Below are positions 19,466 through 27,142 of a stretch of 64,000 nucleotides of DNA, piece by piece (positions within the stretch are counted from its first letter, which is position 1; each line of letters starts with the position of its first letter). The notes beneath the pieces were generated by a model, which made no database searches, was not told the DNA's origin, and saw nothing but the letters and a program-made list of their open reading frames with translations. A program made the position numbers and the translations under genes. This stretch comes from CAVXXB01 sp963765585. Lineage in GTDB: Bacteria > Calditrichota > Calditrichia > JAJRVZ01. Location of the stretch: positions 62,001-126,000 of the forward strand of contig CAVXXB010000004.1 of NCBI GenBank assembly GCA_963765585.1, read 5' to 3'.

Positions 19466-20146
19466 TTATCCATTATAAATAATGAATATACCTATGGTAT
19501 TGTTAATGCCGTGAGCCATGGCTGCCGGCCAAATTGACCAGCGTGCTGCAATAGTAATTACACCAAATACAAGGCCGCTAAATGCTGATCCGGCAATTCC
19601 TGAAGGGCCCTGGTAGGCGTGGATCAGACCAAACATCACTGCCTGAAGCACAACCGCAGTGATTTGCCCGGAGCGTGAGTCGCCAAGAATAAATGATAGT
19701 CCGCGCATCAGGACAATTCGATATGCAAATTCTTCACCAAATGCGGCCAGGGTCCAATTTGTAACCAGGAGCATCACAAGTGATAAGGTTGATCCTTTTA
19801 TGTCCGCGAAACGTTCCAGATTTCTGGGGCCACCAAAAAACTCCTCTATAAAGGGATTTAGTACAAGATCAAACACCCTTAGCATGACAATTGCGGTAAT
19901 TGCCAGCAAAAATTGTCGGAAGTCTATTGTTTGTCCAAAACCAAACTTATTAAGGGGCAATCCCGCGCGCACCAGAAAAATCGTAAAAACAACCGTTATT
20001 ATTATGTATCCCGGCGTGGCGAAACCAGCAAGAGGGGTAAGTATATTTGCATTTAGGGATGCATACCGAAGTGCACCCATAAATAAAAGACCAATACTCA
20101 GGCCCAAAACAAACCAGACGATCTTTATTTTGTCAGGCTGATCCAT
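19466..20146 (-). CDS. CPBP family intramembrane metalloprotease (copy 2)
   Basis: 226 residues. EEFAYRIVLMRGLSFIL supplies the paired glutamates and arginine, VMFGLIHAYQGPSG the FxxxH motif and MAHGINNTIG the last His/Asn motif. Shorter than copy 1, with six to seven membrane segments; GPSGIAGSAFSGLVFGVI is typical of the family. Its start is 30 bases downstream of the methyltransferase-like gene stop, so the lipoprotein, methyltransferase and two proteases could share a transcript. Confidence 0.88.
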   Translation of the reverse strand: MDQPDKIKIVWFVLGLSIGLLFMGALRYASLNANILTPLAGFATPGYIIITVVFTIFLVRAGLPLNKFGFGQTIDFRQFLLAITAIVMLRVFDLVLNPFIEEFFGGPRNLERFADIKGSTLSLVMLLVTNWTLAAFGEEFAYRIVLMRGLSFILGDSRSGQITAVVLQAVMFGLIHAYQGPSGIAGSAFSGLVFGVITIAARWSIWPAAMAHGINNTIGIFIIYNG

Positions 20147-20175
20147 AATTTTTATATTTATTATTTATTATTAAA

Positions 20176-20619
20176 TTAAAAAATCCCTGGTATCAGTTTC
20201 CATGAATTCGCAATGTAGTTCGTATATTGGCTACCAAAAACTTTGCTCAACATTTTTTCTTCAATATAAATTCGGTACATAAAAGAAAAAAATATGGGAA
20301 CGAAGATAATGACTAAAGTGATCCAATTATTGAACACAAATGCCAATCCCAAAAAAGACAATAGACTACCCAGGTAGGCAGGATGTCGTATATGTTTGTA
20401 AATACCAGATTGCACTATTTCTTGATTTTCAGATACAGACACATTTACTGTAAATGACTTTTTAAGTTTGAGAATCGAAATCCATCTGATTATTAATCCG
20501 ATACAAATTGTGGAAATCCCTATATAATATATGAAAATACCATATTCTGTAATAACTGCAAATTTCGGATTTCTAAAAATGATACCTAATGTAATTGACA
20601 GTGAAATGGTAAGCCTGCT
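20176..20619 (-). CDS. Isoprenylcysteine carboxyl methyltransferase-like protein, 5' end missing or truncated
   Basis: The C-terminal ICMT/PEMT methyltransferase core is clear: GIYKHIRHPAYLGSLLSFLG (the RHPxYxG SAM motif) and YIEEKMLSKVFGSQYTNYI (E...F...Y...Y). The frame is open up to a stop at 20622 and codes two further membrane helices (ITEYGIFIYYIGISTICIGL), but no ATG, GTG or TTG lies at its 5' end; the GTG at 20442 would drop those helices. Either an upstream indel hides the start or the first helix was lost. Membrane methyltransferase of unknown substrate. Confidence 0.65.
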   Translation of the reverse strand, partial: SRLTISLSITLGIIFRNPKFAVITEYGIFIYYIGISTICIGLIIRWISILKLKKSFTVNVSVSENQEIVQSGIYKHIRHPAYLGSLLSFLGLAFVFNNWITLVIIFVPIFFSFMYRIYIEEKMLSKVFGSQYTNYIANSWKLIPGIF

Positions 20620-20671
20620 TTAAACGGGTCAGGATCATCCACAATGTAATGATAAATGTTCTGACGTTTAT

Positions 20672-21994
20672 TTACTCATATATTCTGAAAATATATATCC
20701 TCGAATCTTTTTCTATCACTAAATTGTCACCCATAAAACATAGGTGGGTAATACCATTCCATGTTGAAAGAATGCTGCAATCTACAACCCCAATGTGGGT
20801 GCCATCATTATCTAATATTACCAATTGTTCATTGGAACGGGAGACTAACCAAATCTCAGAATCCCTGCATGCAATTCCCTGGTTAGAACCCATTGAAAAG
20901 GGAACGGATAATTCTTTTATATATTCAAAATTACTTAGGTTAAAGACTTTTATGAAATTCGAAACGCTATTTAAGTATAAATATTGACCATAGGTGTCCA
21001 TATCCATGATAGATGATTCAGTTGAATATGTTCTGATTTCAGTTCCATCCATGGGTGAGATTCTTCTGATATATTCAGATCCCAATCGATCATAGTATAC
21101 GTATAAATAACCGTCGGCCCAGGTTAATGACCGGGGGATAATATATTCATCTCGGAACTCAAATTTCTTTATAACCTCATCACTCTGATGATCATACTGG
21201 ATCAATTGCACCAGATTCGTATCATAATATCCGCCTTGAACATAGACTTCCAGTAACCAGAAATATTGTCCGTCGTAGTCAATACCCTCAACGCCACCAC
21301 CCATACCCGGGAAATTAGCAATCAGTTCAAGATTATAGAAAACTGTAAAATTGTGTTCATTTTCCCAGGATCTGGTAGTGACCGGTTGAATATTACTCCC
21401 ACCCAGTCTTCCATATTCATTATTGACATAAACGCGGTAATAATAGGTAGTATTTGTTTCCAATCCGTAATCTAAATCCGATCCATTATCGATAAATACA
21501 GTGTCATTAATACTTGTTGAAATGTGTATAAGTTTCCCGGTAGATTCGTCAAGCCCTGATGTGAGATGTCTGTAAATTTTATATTCATAAAAATTATCAT
21601 GGTTATATTGAGACCAGAATATAGTTACAGATTTGGAAGTATAGTCCACCGGAGGATAGATGTTAACTGGTTCGGGTAACGTCAAATTGTTAAGATATGT
21701 ATCCTCGTTAACCATAATTTCAATTGGATTCTCAGTAAAACTACCATCATCATATGATTTATTGGCAACGATGGTATATTGTGATTCAGGAACGCCGTTA
21801 AATTCAAAATATCCGTCCTGATCCGTTATGGTATGTTTAATAACCTCATCATTCTTTTTAAGTTCTATACCTACATTCAAAGCGGGGTTACTTTGATAAG
21901 TCAGCACACCACTTACTTTAAAGAGTGTATCATTTGGATCCTGCGCACATGAAACAAGCATAAATGTTAGAATTAGATAATATAGATATTTCAT
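20672..21994 (-). CDS. Lipoprotein with carboxypeptidase-regulatory-like, Fn3 and propeller-like domains
   Basis: 440 residues from the ATG at 21994 (signal peptide YYLILTFMLVSCAQ with lipobox). Residues 25-105 form a carboxypeptidase-regulatory-like beta-sandwich (VSGVLTYQSNPALNVGIELK, ITDQDGYFEFNGVPESQYT). Residues 110-205 are fibronectin III-like (SVTIFWSQYNHDNFYEYKIYR, YYYRVYVNNEYG). The rest has repeated YDGQYFWLLE, ADGYLYVYY, YGQYLYL and DNLVIEKDS strands, suggesting a six-bladed propeller. Likely surface-exposed and binding a ligand. Last gene before the degenerate end of the cassette array. Confidence 0.72.
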   Translation of the reverse strand: MKYLYYLILTFMLVSCAQDPNDTLFKVSGVLTYQSNPALNVGIELKKNDEVIKHTITDQDGYFEFNGVPESQYTIVANKSYDDGSFTENPIEIMVNEDTYLNNLTLPEPVNIYPPVDYTSKSVTIFWSQYNHDNFYEYKIYRHLTSGLDESTGKLIHISTSINDTVFIDNGSDLDYGLETNTTYYYRVYVNNEYGRLGGSNIQPVTTRSWENEHNFTVFYNLELIANFPGMGGGVEGIDYDGQYFWLLEVYVQGGYYDTNLVQLIQYDHQSDEVIKKFEFRDEYIIPRSLTWADGYLYVYYDRLGSEYIRRISPMDGTEIRTYSTESSIMDMDTYGQYLYLNSVSNFIKVFNLSNFEYIKELSVPFSMGSNQGIACRDSEIWLVSRSNEQLVILDNDGTHIGVVDCSILSTWNGITHLCFMGDNLVIEKDSRIYIFRIYE

Positions 21995-22111
21995 TTTGTT
22001 CCTCCTTTTCAAAACCCTGGTAGTGTAAAAAATAACCACAGAGTACACGGAGTAAATTATTATTATTATTTATGTTAATGCTATTTCTAATCATCTCCCC
22101 TCTGTGATCTC

Positions 22112-22382
22112 TTATAAGATAACTCTCTTTATTCCCTCTTATAATTTGTCAACATTAAAATTGATCAACTATCCGACTTTTAGATTTTCTGCTCTCAGGT
22201 AAGTTAGCACCTTGGCAATATGAATATTCTAACAGACCTGGCCCAAGTAATGAGTGAACTTCAATAGCACATGAAATTATTTTTTCAGTAATATCTCTTA
22301 AAGGATATTCTTTTAGAGTTCTCAGAGATTTCCTCTGGGATTCTGCCGTCCCGTAAGACTGGCGGGCTGACTGTGGTTTCAT
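22112..22382 (-). pseudogene. GxxExxY protein remnant
   Basis: The N-terminal ITEKIISCAIEVHSLLGPGL block and LLEYSY are the GxxExxY signature. The middle of the family is missing: a shifted frame then gives YLRAENLKVG, stop, LINFNVDKL, stop, EGIKRVIL, which is the family's C-terminal FLRA..L.VG.L.NF pattern. So the gene has an internal deletion and at least two stops. GxxExxY proteins belong to the PD-(D/E)XK group and are common accessory genes. It sits at the distal edge of the array. Confidence 0.7.
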
Positions 22383-22452
22383 CTTTTAATCCTGTCTTTC
22401 ATTTTTTCATAGAACTTTTGACACTACCAAAACCCTCAAGCAAATGATAATT

Positions 22453-22540
22453 TACAGCGCCGAGCTATCCACCGGATACCCTTAAGCAAAGCTGATTGCC
22501 TTTTGACCTGGCATAGGTCAGGAAACGCTATTTAATGTTG
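22453..22540 (-). repeat. Degenerate attC relic
   Basis: The centre matches the main attC family in order: CAGCGCCGAGC, CCACCGGATAC, GCAAAGCTGATTGCC, then a GACCTGGCATAGGTC hairpin and ACGCTA. The end boxes are no longer recognisable. Probably a dead, most distal site. Confidence 0.4.
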
Positions 22541-22990
22541 CTATGCGCTATTTAATTTTTTATATGATTTTGGCAATTTAACCCGGTTACAATGTTCAAA
22601 GTCACTAAATTTCGATAAACGAAATATGTCATATGTTCCTTCACCTTCTTTCCACTGATGAACAATCGCATAAGTGAAGGTAGGATTAATATTTTCAATC
22701 ATATTGATAATATGTTTAATGTTAGAAAATTTTGAAGGATCCTTAATAATACAAAACATACTTTCAACTATGTTTGAGTCGGGATCTTTCCAGAGAATAT
22801 ATTTAGTTTCAAAACGTTCCTGTAGAAAATTTAGTTTAGAGGCGAGCAGTTCTAGTTCTTTTTCAAGCTCATTTATACCCTGATTAAAAATTCTGGCAAA
22901 TTTCCTTTCTTCAGTACGATCCAGCGGATAAAACAATTTTGCTATCTTTAGCCTGTTCTTAACATTTTTTGGCAGAGAAGTTTCTTTCAT
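22541..22990 (-). CDS. Hypothetical protein
   Basis: 149 residues, no signal peptide. The N-terminus (KETSLPKNVKNRLKIAKLFYPLDR) is basic and followed by a helix FNQGINELEKELELLASKL with coiled-coil spacing. The C-terminal half is beta-rich (KYILWKDPDSNIVESMFCII, FTYAIVHQWKEGEGTYDIFRLS). I do not recognise the family. It stands between a relic attC site at its 3' side and the VOC gene, so it is probably an old cassette gene. Confidence 0.5.
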   Translation of the reverse strand: MKETSLPKNVKNRLKIAKLFYPLDRTEERKFARIFNQGINELEKELELLASKLNFLQERFETKYILWKDPDSNIVESMFCIIKDPSKFSNIKHIINMIENINPTFTYAIVHQWKEGEGTYDIFRLSKFSDFEHCNRVKLPKSYKKLNSA

Positions 22991-23060
22991 AAAGAATCCT
23001 CAGGTTACGTGCCGAACACTTAAATAAACGACGCTACATGCGAAGGCGAATACTTATTAT

Positions 23061-23504
23061 TCATTGGGCGGTGGTTTCGATCTTTTCATTACATACAATT
23101 TCATACTTAATGCCCTCTAAATCTTTAAAAAAAAGAGCATAGTAGTCTGATTCATACTCTGGATATAATTTAGGTTTGCTAACGATTGTGGCTCCTATCA
23201 TCTCTATTTGAGAGTAAAATCTATCTACTTCGGCACGAGATTTTGCCTTAAACGCAATATGATGTAAGGCGCCGGGTTTTCTGCGATTAATTGTTTCATC
23301 GATGAAGGATTTTCTCGGTGAGGTAATTGCAAATGATAAGAGTGGGTGGGTATATTCAACGACATAAAAATCATGCTCATCAATTACAGCGCTCACTTTG
23401 TTTTTAACATCAAATCCTAATAGTTCAAGAAACTTATCATAAAATGGCACTGCAATAATCATATCTTTAACAGTTATTTGGATATGGTCAATAACTGGTT
23501 CCAT
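23061..23504 (-). CDS. VOC (glyoxalase/bleomycin resistance) superfamily protein
   Basis: 147 residues from the ATG at 23504. The frame runs open another 43 codons upstream, but that stretch lies in a degenerate attC site and is not coding. EPVIDHIQITVKDMIIAVPFYDKFLELLGF is the first beta-alpha-beta-beta-beta module; GALHHIAFKAKSRAEVDRFY and a C-terminal YYALFFKDLEGIKYEIVC give the second. Metal ligands His (IDHIQI), His (LHHIAF) and Glu (KYEIVC) are in place. Fosfomycin- or glyoxalase-like activity cannot be told apart. Confidence 0.88.
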   Translation of the reverse strand: MEPVIDHIQITVKDMIIAVPFYDKFLELLGFDVKNKVSAVIDEHDFYVVEYTHPLLSFAITSPRKSFIDETINRRKPGALHHIAFKAKSRAEVDRFYSQIEMIGATIVSKPKLYPEYESDYYALFFKDLEGIKYEIVCNEKIETTAQ

Positions 23505-23553
23505 AGATGCTTTTTCCCTCGAGGTATATTCAAAACCTTCTTGGCTTATAGGT

Positions 23554-23648
23554 GCGTAATCTCCTTGATTAGTGGCCGAGTGCATATGCGTAACTGAAGG
23601 CAGCCTGTCTATAAGTAGGTCCGGCTCCTCCACTTTGCACAGTTAGGT
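23554..23648 (-). repeat. Degenerate attC site (95 bp)
   Basis: GCGTAAT (23554) and GTTAGGT (23642) are the end boxes. Inside, TTAGTGGCCGAG, GCGTAACTGAAGGCAGCCTGT and GTAGGTCCGGCTCC align with the main attC family, with many changes. Confidence 0.65.
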
Positions 23649-23654
23649 GCAGAT

Positions 23655-24077
23655 TTATTTTATACTGAGTTTTACACTAATTAAAGATTTGACAGATTCA
23701 ACTTCCTTATTACTATTAATCGTTAGAGTGATGCCACGAATTTTACCATATCTTTTTCCATTTTTAAATTCCTCTTTTAATCGTTCGGGAATTTTACTCT
23801 CCAATATAGCAGGCTCAGCTTTATCACCAAAATAGAATGTAATTCTGAATGATTCTTTAAGAATCGAAAGCCAGAATATTGTTTTTGACTTTTTTGTAAT
23901 TTTTAACAGCCAGGATTTGCCATCATTATAATATTTCCATTCTTCAGAAAAATCGGGGTGGCTTGTATGTACATGCTGAAAAATTGATTGCCAGTATATT
24001 TTGGATTTTCCAATATGTGAAAATATTACATCTTCTGACGGATATTGATTTTTGTCAGTAAGAACTTTTTCTTCCAT
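23655..24077 (-). CDS. DUF3788 family protein
   Basis: 140 residues, no signal peptide. FSHIGKSKIYWQSIFQHV, EEWKYYNDGKSWLLKITKKSKTIFWL and FRITFYFGDKAEPAIL are the ordered DUF3788 motifs (W.Y...GKSW.LK..KK.KT..W). Family members are small cytosolic proteins of unknown role and frequent in accessory regions. Cassette gene, with an attC site just after its stop on the minus strand. Confidence 0.82.
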   Translation of the reverse strand: MEEKVLTDKNQYPSEDVIFSHIGKSKIYWQSIFQHVHTSHPDFSEEWKYYNDGKSWLLKITKKSKTIFWLSILKESFRITFYFGDKAEPAILESKIPERLKEEFKNGKRYGKIRGITLTINSNKEVESVKSLISVKLSIK

Positions 24078-24131
24078 TTTTTTCTCACAATTGTTAAGTT
24101 TTAATAGGAGTTTTATCTTTAATAGCGAAAA

Positions 24132-24665
24132 TTATTTTTCCATCAAATCACTAAATGGAACTGAACAAACTATTCTTCTATTTTCATCAGAATAATAAAA
24201 ATTATTATTGGATATTTGCATGGAATATAAATTTGAACTTGGAGTAATGAGATCATTTTTTTGTTTATAAATATATCCACAAAATAAATGCGATGTAATA
24301 CTGACAAAATTATAAGCATGAATTTCTTCGATTATGCGTAATGCGTCATCAAAATTATCTTGATCTATAAGAGTTCTTATTTTCTTGAAAGAGTCATTCA
24401 TTTCTATATCATAGGGGGAATAATCATCAGTTTTTGTATAGGCCATTCTTAGAGTAAAGAAATCGTTTGATGTTTCTGCTTTTACGCTATCCAGTAGTGT
24501 ATAATAGTCCGCTTCGGTTAGAGAGTTTACATATTCGAATAATAAATAATTTGAAAGTGAATCTTGTTCAAACGTGTTATTGTCTTTATAAACTTCAACC
24601 TTCTGTTTTGTAGAAGAGCATGCAAAAAGGAAGATAGTGAGCACCAAACAGTAAAAATATTTCAA
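24132..24665 (-). CDS. Chimeric cassette lipoprotein
   Basis: 177 residues from TTG 24665 (GGAG at 7 bases upstream), giving a signal peptide with lipobox FLFACSS. The longer open frame above it crosses an attC site and is not used. The N-terminal and middle part (SLTEADYYTLLDSVKAE, FDDALRIIEEIHAYNF) look helical and TPR-like. The last 40 residues (DLITPSSNLYSMQISNNNFY...) are close to the C-terminus of the propeller lipoprotein at 52-53 kb, also at DNA level. So the gene looks like a fusion of two cassette genes. Function unknown. Confidence 0.65.
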   Translation of the reverse strand: MKYFYCLVLTIFLFACSSTKQKVEVYKDNNTFEQDSLSNYLLFEYVNSLTEADYYTLLDSVKAETSNDFFTLRMAYTKTDDYSPYDIEMNDSFKKIRTLIDQDNFDDALRIIEEIHAYNFVSITSHLFCGYIYKQKNDLITPSSNLYSMQISNNNFYYSDENRRIVCSVPFSDLMEK

Positions 24666-24702
24666 TGTTATCTCCAAATATTTTTGACAGCTGAGTGTGT
24701 AT

Positions 24703-24788
24703 GCCAAACGGTCAACCATTGGCGGCGCCGGGCCTTGACTCCGGACTTCATAAAGCGTACTGTAAGCAACTACATTGCATTGTAAAGC
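24703..24788 (-). repeat. Degenerate attC site (86 bp)
   Basis: GCCAAAC at 24703, then GGCGGCGCCGGGCCTTGACT and CCGGACTTCATAAAGCG, and TACATTGCATTGTAAAGC at the other end. The hairpin part of the main type (the CCCGAC...GTCGGG stem) is deleted. Confidence 0.75.
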
Positions 24789-24814
24789 CAATATTTTATG
24801 TAAATTATTTTTAA

Positions 24815-25081
24815 CTATACCATATGAGATAAAATTACGATAGCAGTAGCCACGAATATTGCAGTAATCCAATACCATGTTTTAAATATTTCTGAATTCT
24901 TATATTTTGATGAAAATCCAGCATAAATCGTAGCTATAAATGGTGGAATTGCTAATGGTAAATATCCAATTTCTTCCTTGAGTATACGTTTTGAAAAAAT
25001 TGCCATTATTATTATACAAGCGCCAGTAGCAAGAGCAATCTGAATATGGGGTGATTTCATTGTCTCTTTTAATGATGCCAT
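24815..25081 (-). CDS. Small membrane protein
   Basis: 88 residues with three hydrophobic segments: IQIALATGACIIIMAIFS, YLPLAIPPFIATIYAGF and TWYWITAIFVATAIVILSHM. No recognised motif. It is the only gene between attC sites at 24.7 and 25.1 kb and reads in cassette direction. Small membrane proteins of unknown role are common in integron cassettes. Confidence 0.6.
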   Translation of the reverse strand: MASLKETMKSPHIQIALATGACIIIMAIFSKRILKEEIGYLPLAIPPFIATIYAGFSSKYKNSEIFKTWYWITAIFVATAIVILSHMV

Positions 25082-25142
25082 TTTAAATCCTCAAAGTCAA
25101 TAATGTTTATTCCAGCATGTCCTTTTTATAATTCTCTTTGTG

Positions 25143-25249
25143 GCCTAACGGTCGACAATTAGCGGCCCTGTGAGATAATCAGGTTTGAAATTTAGCACTT
25201 GCCGAATTTATGCCTATCTCATAGGGTCGGCTCCATTGCATTGTTAGGT
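25143..25249 (-). repeat. attC site, type B (107 bp)
   Basis: Boxes GCCTAAC and GTTAGGT. The centre GTGAGATAATCAGGTTTGAA ... CTATCTCAT forms its own stem and differs from the main type; the only near match in the window is the site at 39902. Confidence 0.88.
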
Positions 25250-25259
25250 GGTGCATAAT

Positions 25260-25859
25260 TTAAAATATGAAATTGGATAGGCCAATTCCGACAAAAATAG
25301 TATTTTGACTTTCGATGTCATTTTTAGTTGACCAAATTTGACCATACTTCAATTGAAGATTAATTCCAAGGTTTCCAGCAACGTGATACATTATTCCTGC
25401 GCCAAATCCAAGTTCTCCGCCATCAAAATAATCACCAGTTAAAAATAAATAATCTGCAAATACGAACGGACGAAAATCTTCTTTACCAAAATAATATTTT
25501 CCAATCGGCCCAATAAATGTTTGTTCAATAGTACCTGGATCATTTCCTACTTCATTTTCAGTTTTGTTATATTGATATGAAAAATCCAGTCCAAATGATA
25601 AATCATCAATAATAAAATACGATATTATTGGTTCTATTTGCACTAAATGCTGTGTTCTAGTTTCTCCGTAATCAAATTTAGTTTTGTAATAGTTGTAAGA
25701 TATAAATCCTGACACTTCAATCGATGATTTTTGAGTGAGTAGGGCAGAATTGATTTTCGTAGTAATATCGGTGTAGATCTTTTTTATATCGCTCTCTTGA
25801 GCGGATAAAAATGAAGATGTTGCTAAAATAAGTACTGAAACCAAAAAGATTTTTCGCAT
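25260..25859 (-). CDS. Outer-membrane beta-barrel protein
   Basis: 199 residues with signal peptide KIFLVSVLILATSSFLSAQ. The mature part alternates aromatic and polar residues in strands: IEVSGFISYNYYKTKFDYGE, LVQIEPIISYFIIDDLSFGL, ELGFGAGIMYHVAGNLGINL, and ends at NTIFVGIGLSNFIF with terminal Phe, the usual barrel-assembly signal. About eight strands, an OmpA/OmpW-size barrel. Gene of one cassette, with attC sites on both sides. Confidence 0.78.
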   Translation of the reverse strand: MRKIFLVSVLILATSSFLSAQESDIKKIYTDITTKINSALLTQKSSIEVSGFISYNYYKTKFDYGETRTQHLVQIEPIISYFIIDDLSFGLDFSYQYNKTENEVGNDPGTIEQTFIGPIGKYYFGKEDFRPFVFADYLFLTGDYFDGGELGFGAGIMYHVAGNLGINLQLKYGQIWSTKNDIESQNTIFVGIGLSNFIF

Positions 25860-25886
25860 TTAATTTCTCCTTAAAATTAAGGCACT

Positions 25887-25983
25887 ACCTAATGTTTGAG
25901 GTATAGCCGATTTGTGGTTATAAAATGTTCGAATCCTGAATCATGCTCCTTATAGCAAATTCGGCTACATTGCATTGTTAGAA
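25887..25983 (-). repeat. attC site, type C (97 bp)
   Basis: Left box ACCTAAT is degenerate, right box GTTAGAA. Outer stem GCCGA/TCGGC. The centre CGAATCCTGAATCATGC is shared with the site at 27874. The stop codon of the gene ending at 25978 lies in the TTCTAAC box. Confidence 0.8.
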
Positions 25984-26682
25984 AATTTTGGCTTTCTTTT
26001 TGAGGTTTAATTTAAATACCATATTTGGGTACTTGTAATTCATATACTCTATCCATCCACTTTTCCACGATATTTTTTCACTTAAATACAGGTCTATATT
26101 AATCAAGCTGTCTTTTATTAATGATTTGATAACAAGCAACTGCTGATATGATTCCTGACCTGGAAAGAATGAAATTCCAAATACGACAAAACTCGTATCA
26201 GTCACCCAAAGTGATTCATCGTAAAACGCAGTCGGTCCATCCGTGTAATAGAATGAAATAGAATCGGAGAAATTATAAATCATTAGAGCGGGATCTACAT
26301 CTCTCCCAAGGACAAAAATAGAATCATTCTCAGGTGAGTAATTGAAAGAAACATCAGGATAAACATCAATTGCGAAATTGCCGTTACTGTGAAAATTTAA
26401 AGTAAATGCCCGGGGAGATAATTCTTCAATTTTGGCGGAAAGTAATGCACTTTTTTTTAAAGAAGAGGAACTACTTAGTTCAAAACGGAGGTTTTTTATA
26501 TCAAGATCAGGAAAGGAATCATTCCAAAAATTGTACCAATCCTGAAATTCTTTTTTTTGAATGAACTGATCTAAGAAAGGTTGCTCATTTTGGTTTAAAG
26601 TGTTTTTATTACATCTGGAGAACAATAAAAAAATAACAAAAAGAAATAGGAAAGGGGAATTTTTATTCAAATTCACCTCCAA
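25978..26682 (-). CDS. Lipoprotein of unknown function
   Basis: 234 residues; signal peptide SPFLFLFVIFLLFSRC, with the lipidated Cys preceded by Arg, a weak lipobox. Body is beta-rich (FTLNFHSNGNFAIDVYPDVSFNY, DSISFYYTDGPTAFYDESLW). No family recognised. Its TAA stop at 25978 is part of the attC box TTCTAAC, so the cassette end supplies the stop. A tail KLNLKKKAKIF ends the protein. Confidence 0.6.
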   Translation of the reverse strand: MEVNLNKNSPFLFLFVIFLLFSRCNKNTLNQNEQPFLDQFIQKKEFQDWYNFWNDSFPDLDIKNLRFELSSSSSLKKSALLSAKIEELSPRAFTLNFHSNGNFAIDVYPDVSFNYSPENDSIFVLGRDVDPALMIYNFSDSISFYYTDGPTAFYDESLWVTDTSFVVFGISFFPGQESYQQLLVIKSLIKDSLINIDLYLSEKISWKSGWIEYMNYKYPNMVFKLNLKKKAKIF

Positions 26683-26686
26683 AAAT

Positions 26687-26717
26687 TTCTAACGGTCCGC
26701 TATATTGCATTTTTAGG
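26687..26717 (-). repeat. Collapsed attC site (31 bp)
   Basis: TTCTAACGGT runs directly into CCGCTATATTGCATTTTTAGG: the two outer arms of a normal site joined with the whole centre deleted. R boxes are TTCTAAC and TTTTAGG. It could still fold into a very short stem. Confidence 0.6.
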
Positions 26718-26942
26718 TGCCCCTGTGCGAGATCTTACTTCTTTGAGGATGTCTACAATTTCTGAGGATTTGATATTTTTAGTAATTCCTTTGACGTCCA
26801 GTGGTGATTCATTAGCAGAAACAGTGGATAAGATGAAAGATGATCCGTCGCGACGTTTTATGAGAACTTTTCCTTCAGATTTTGCTTTCTCCAGCACAGA
26901 GGAAAAATTCTGCCTTGCTACGGAATATGTATATATAATCAT
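26700..26942 (-). CDS. Phd/YefM-type antitoxin (copy 1)
   Basis: 80 residues. IIYTYSVARQNFSSVLEKAKSEGKVLIKRRDG is the Phd/YefM DNA-binding N-terminus. The C-terminus is disordered and toxin-wrapping. About 90 percent identical to the antitoxin at 63731. It follows a PIN toxin fragment by two bases; the partner here has lost its N-terminal half, so this antitoxin is probably an orphan. Its 3' end runs into the collapsed attC site. Confidence 0.85.
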   Translation of the reverse strand: MIIYTYSVARQNFSSVLEKAKSEGKVLIKRRDGSSFILSTVSANESPLDVKGITKNIKSSEIVDILKEVRSRTGAPKNAI

Positions 26943-26944
26943 AA

Positions 26945-27142
26945 TTATACCTCAATAATAGTTATATCCTCGCTTGATGCAATCTCGCATAATGAGTTGT
27001 CAAGTGATAGGAAAGGGCAGTTTAATTCTTTGCATACAGCAATAAAATACGCACCGTATGCATATATCGAATTAGCATATGATATTTGAAGGGCATGCCC
27101 CGATGGGAGCGTCGGTAAAAGTATTGGTTTGGCGGCGAACAT
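26945..27142 (-). pseudogene. PIN-domain toxin fragment (C-terminal half)
   Basis: 65 codons. SIYAYGAYFIAVCKELNCPFLSLDN (the Y.A...A...L..P.L..D pattern) and ITIIEV match the last 60 residues of VapC-type PIN toxins. The first half with the DTS and Glu metal ligands is absent, so it should be inactive. Its ATG overlaps the stop of the CPBP gene (TAATG), which marks the deletion junction. The intact version probably continues off the right edge near 63976. Confidence 0.75.

Noticed and set aside
23505..23633. N-terminal 43 residues of the VOC gene frame
   Set aside because: They are translated from a degenerate attC site; the VOC fold begins at the ATG at 23504.
24666..24878. Long upstream extension of the 24.1-kb lipoprotein
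   Set aside because: It crosses an attC site, and a TTG with an RBS directly before the lipoprotein signal fits better.
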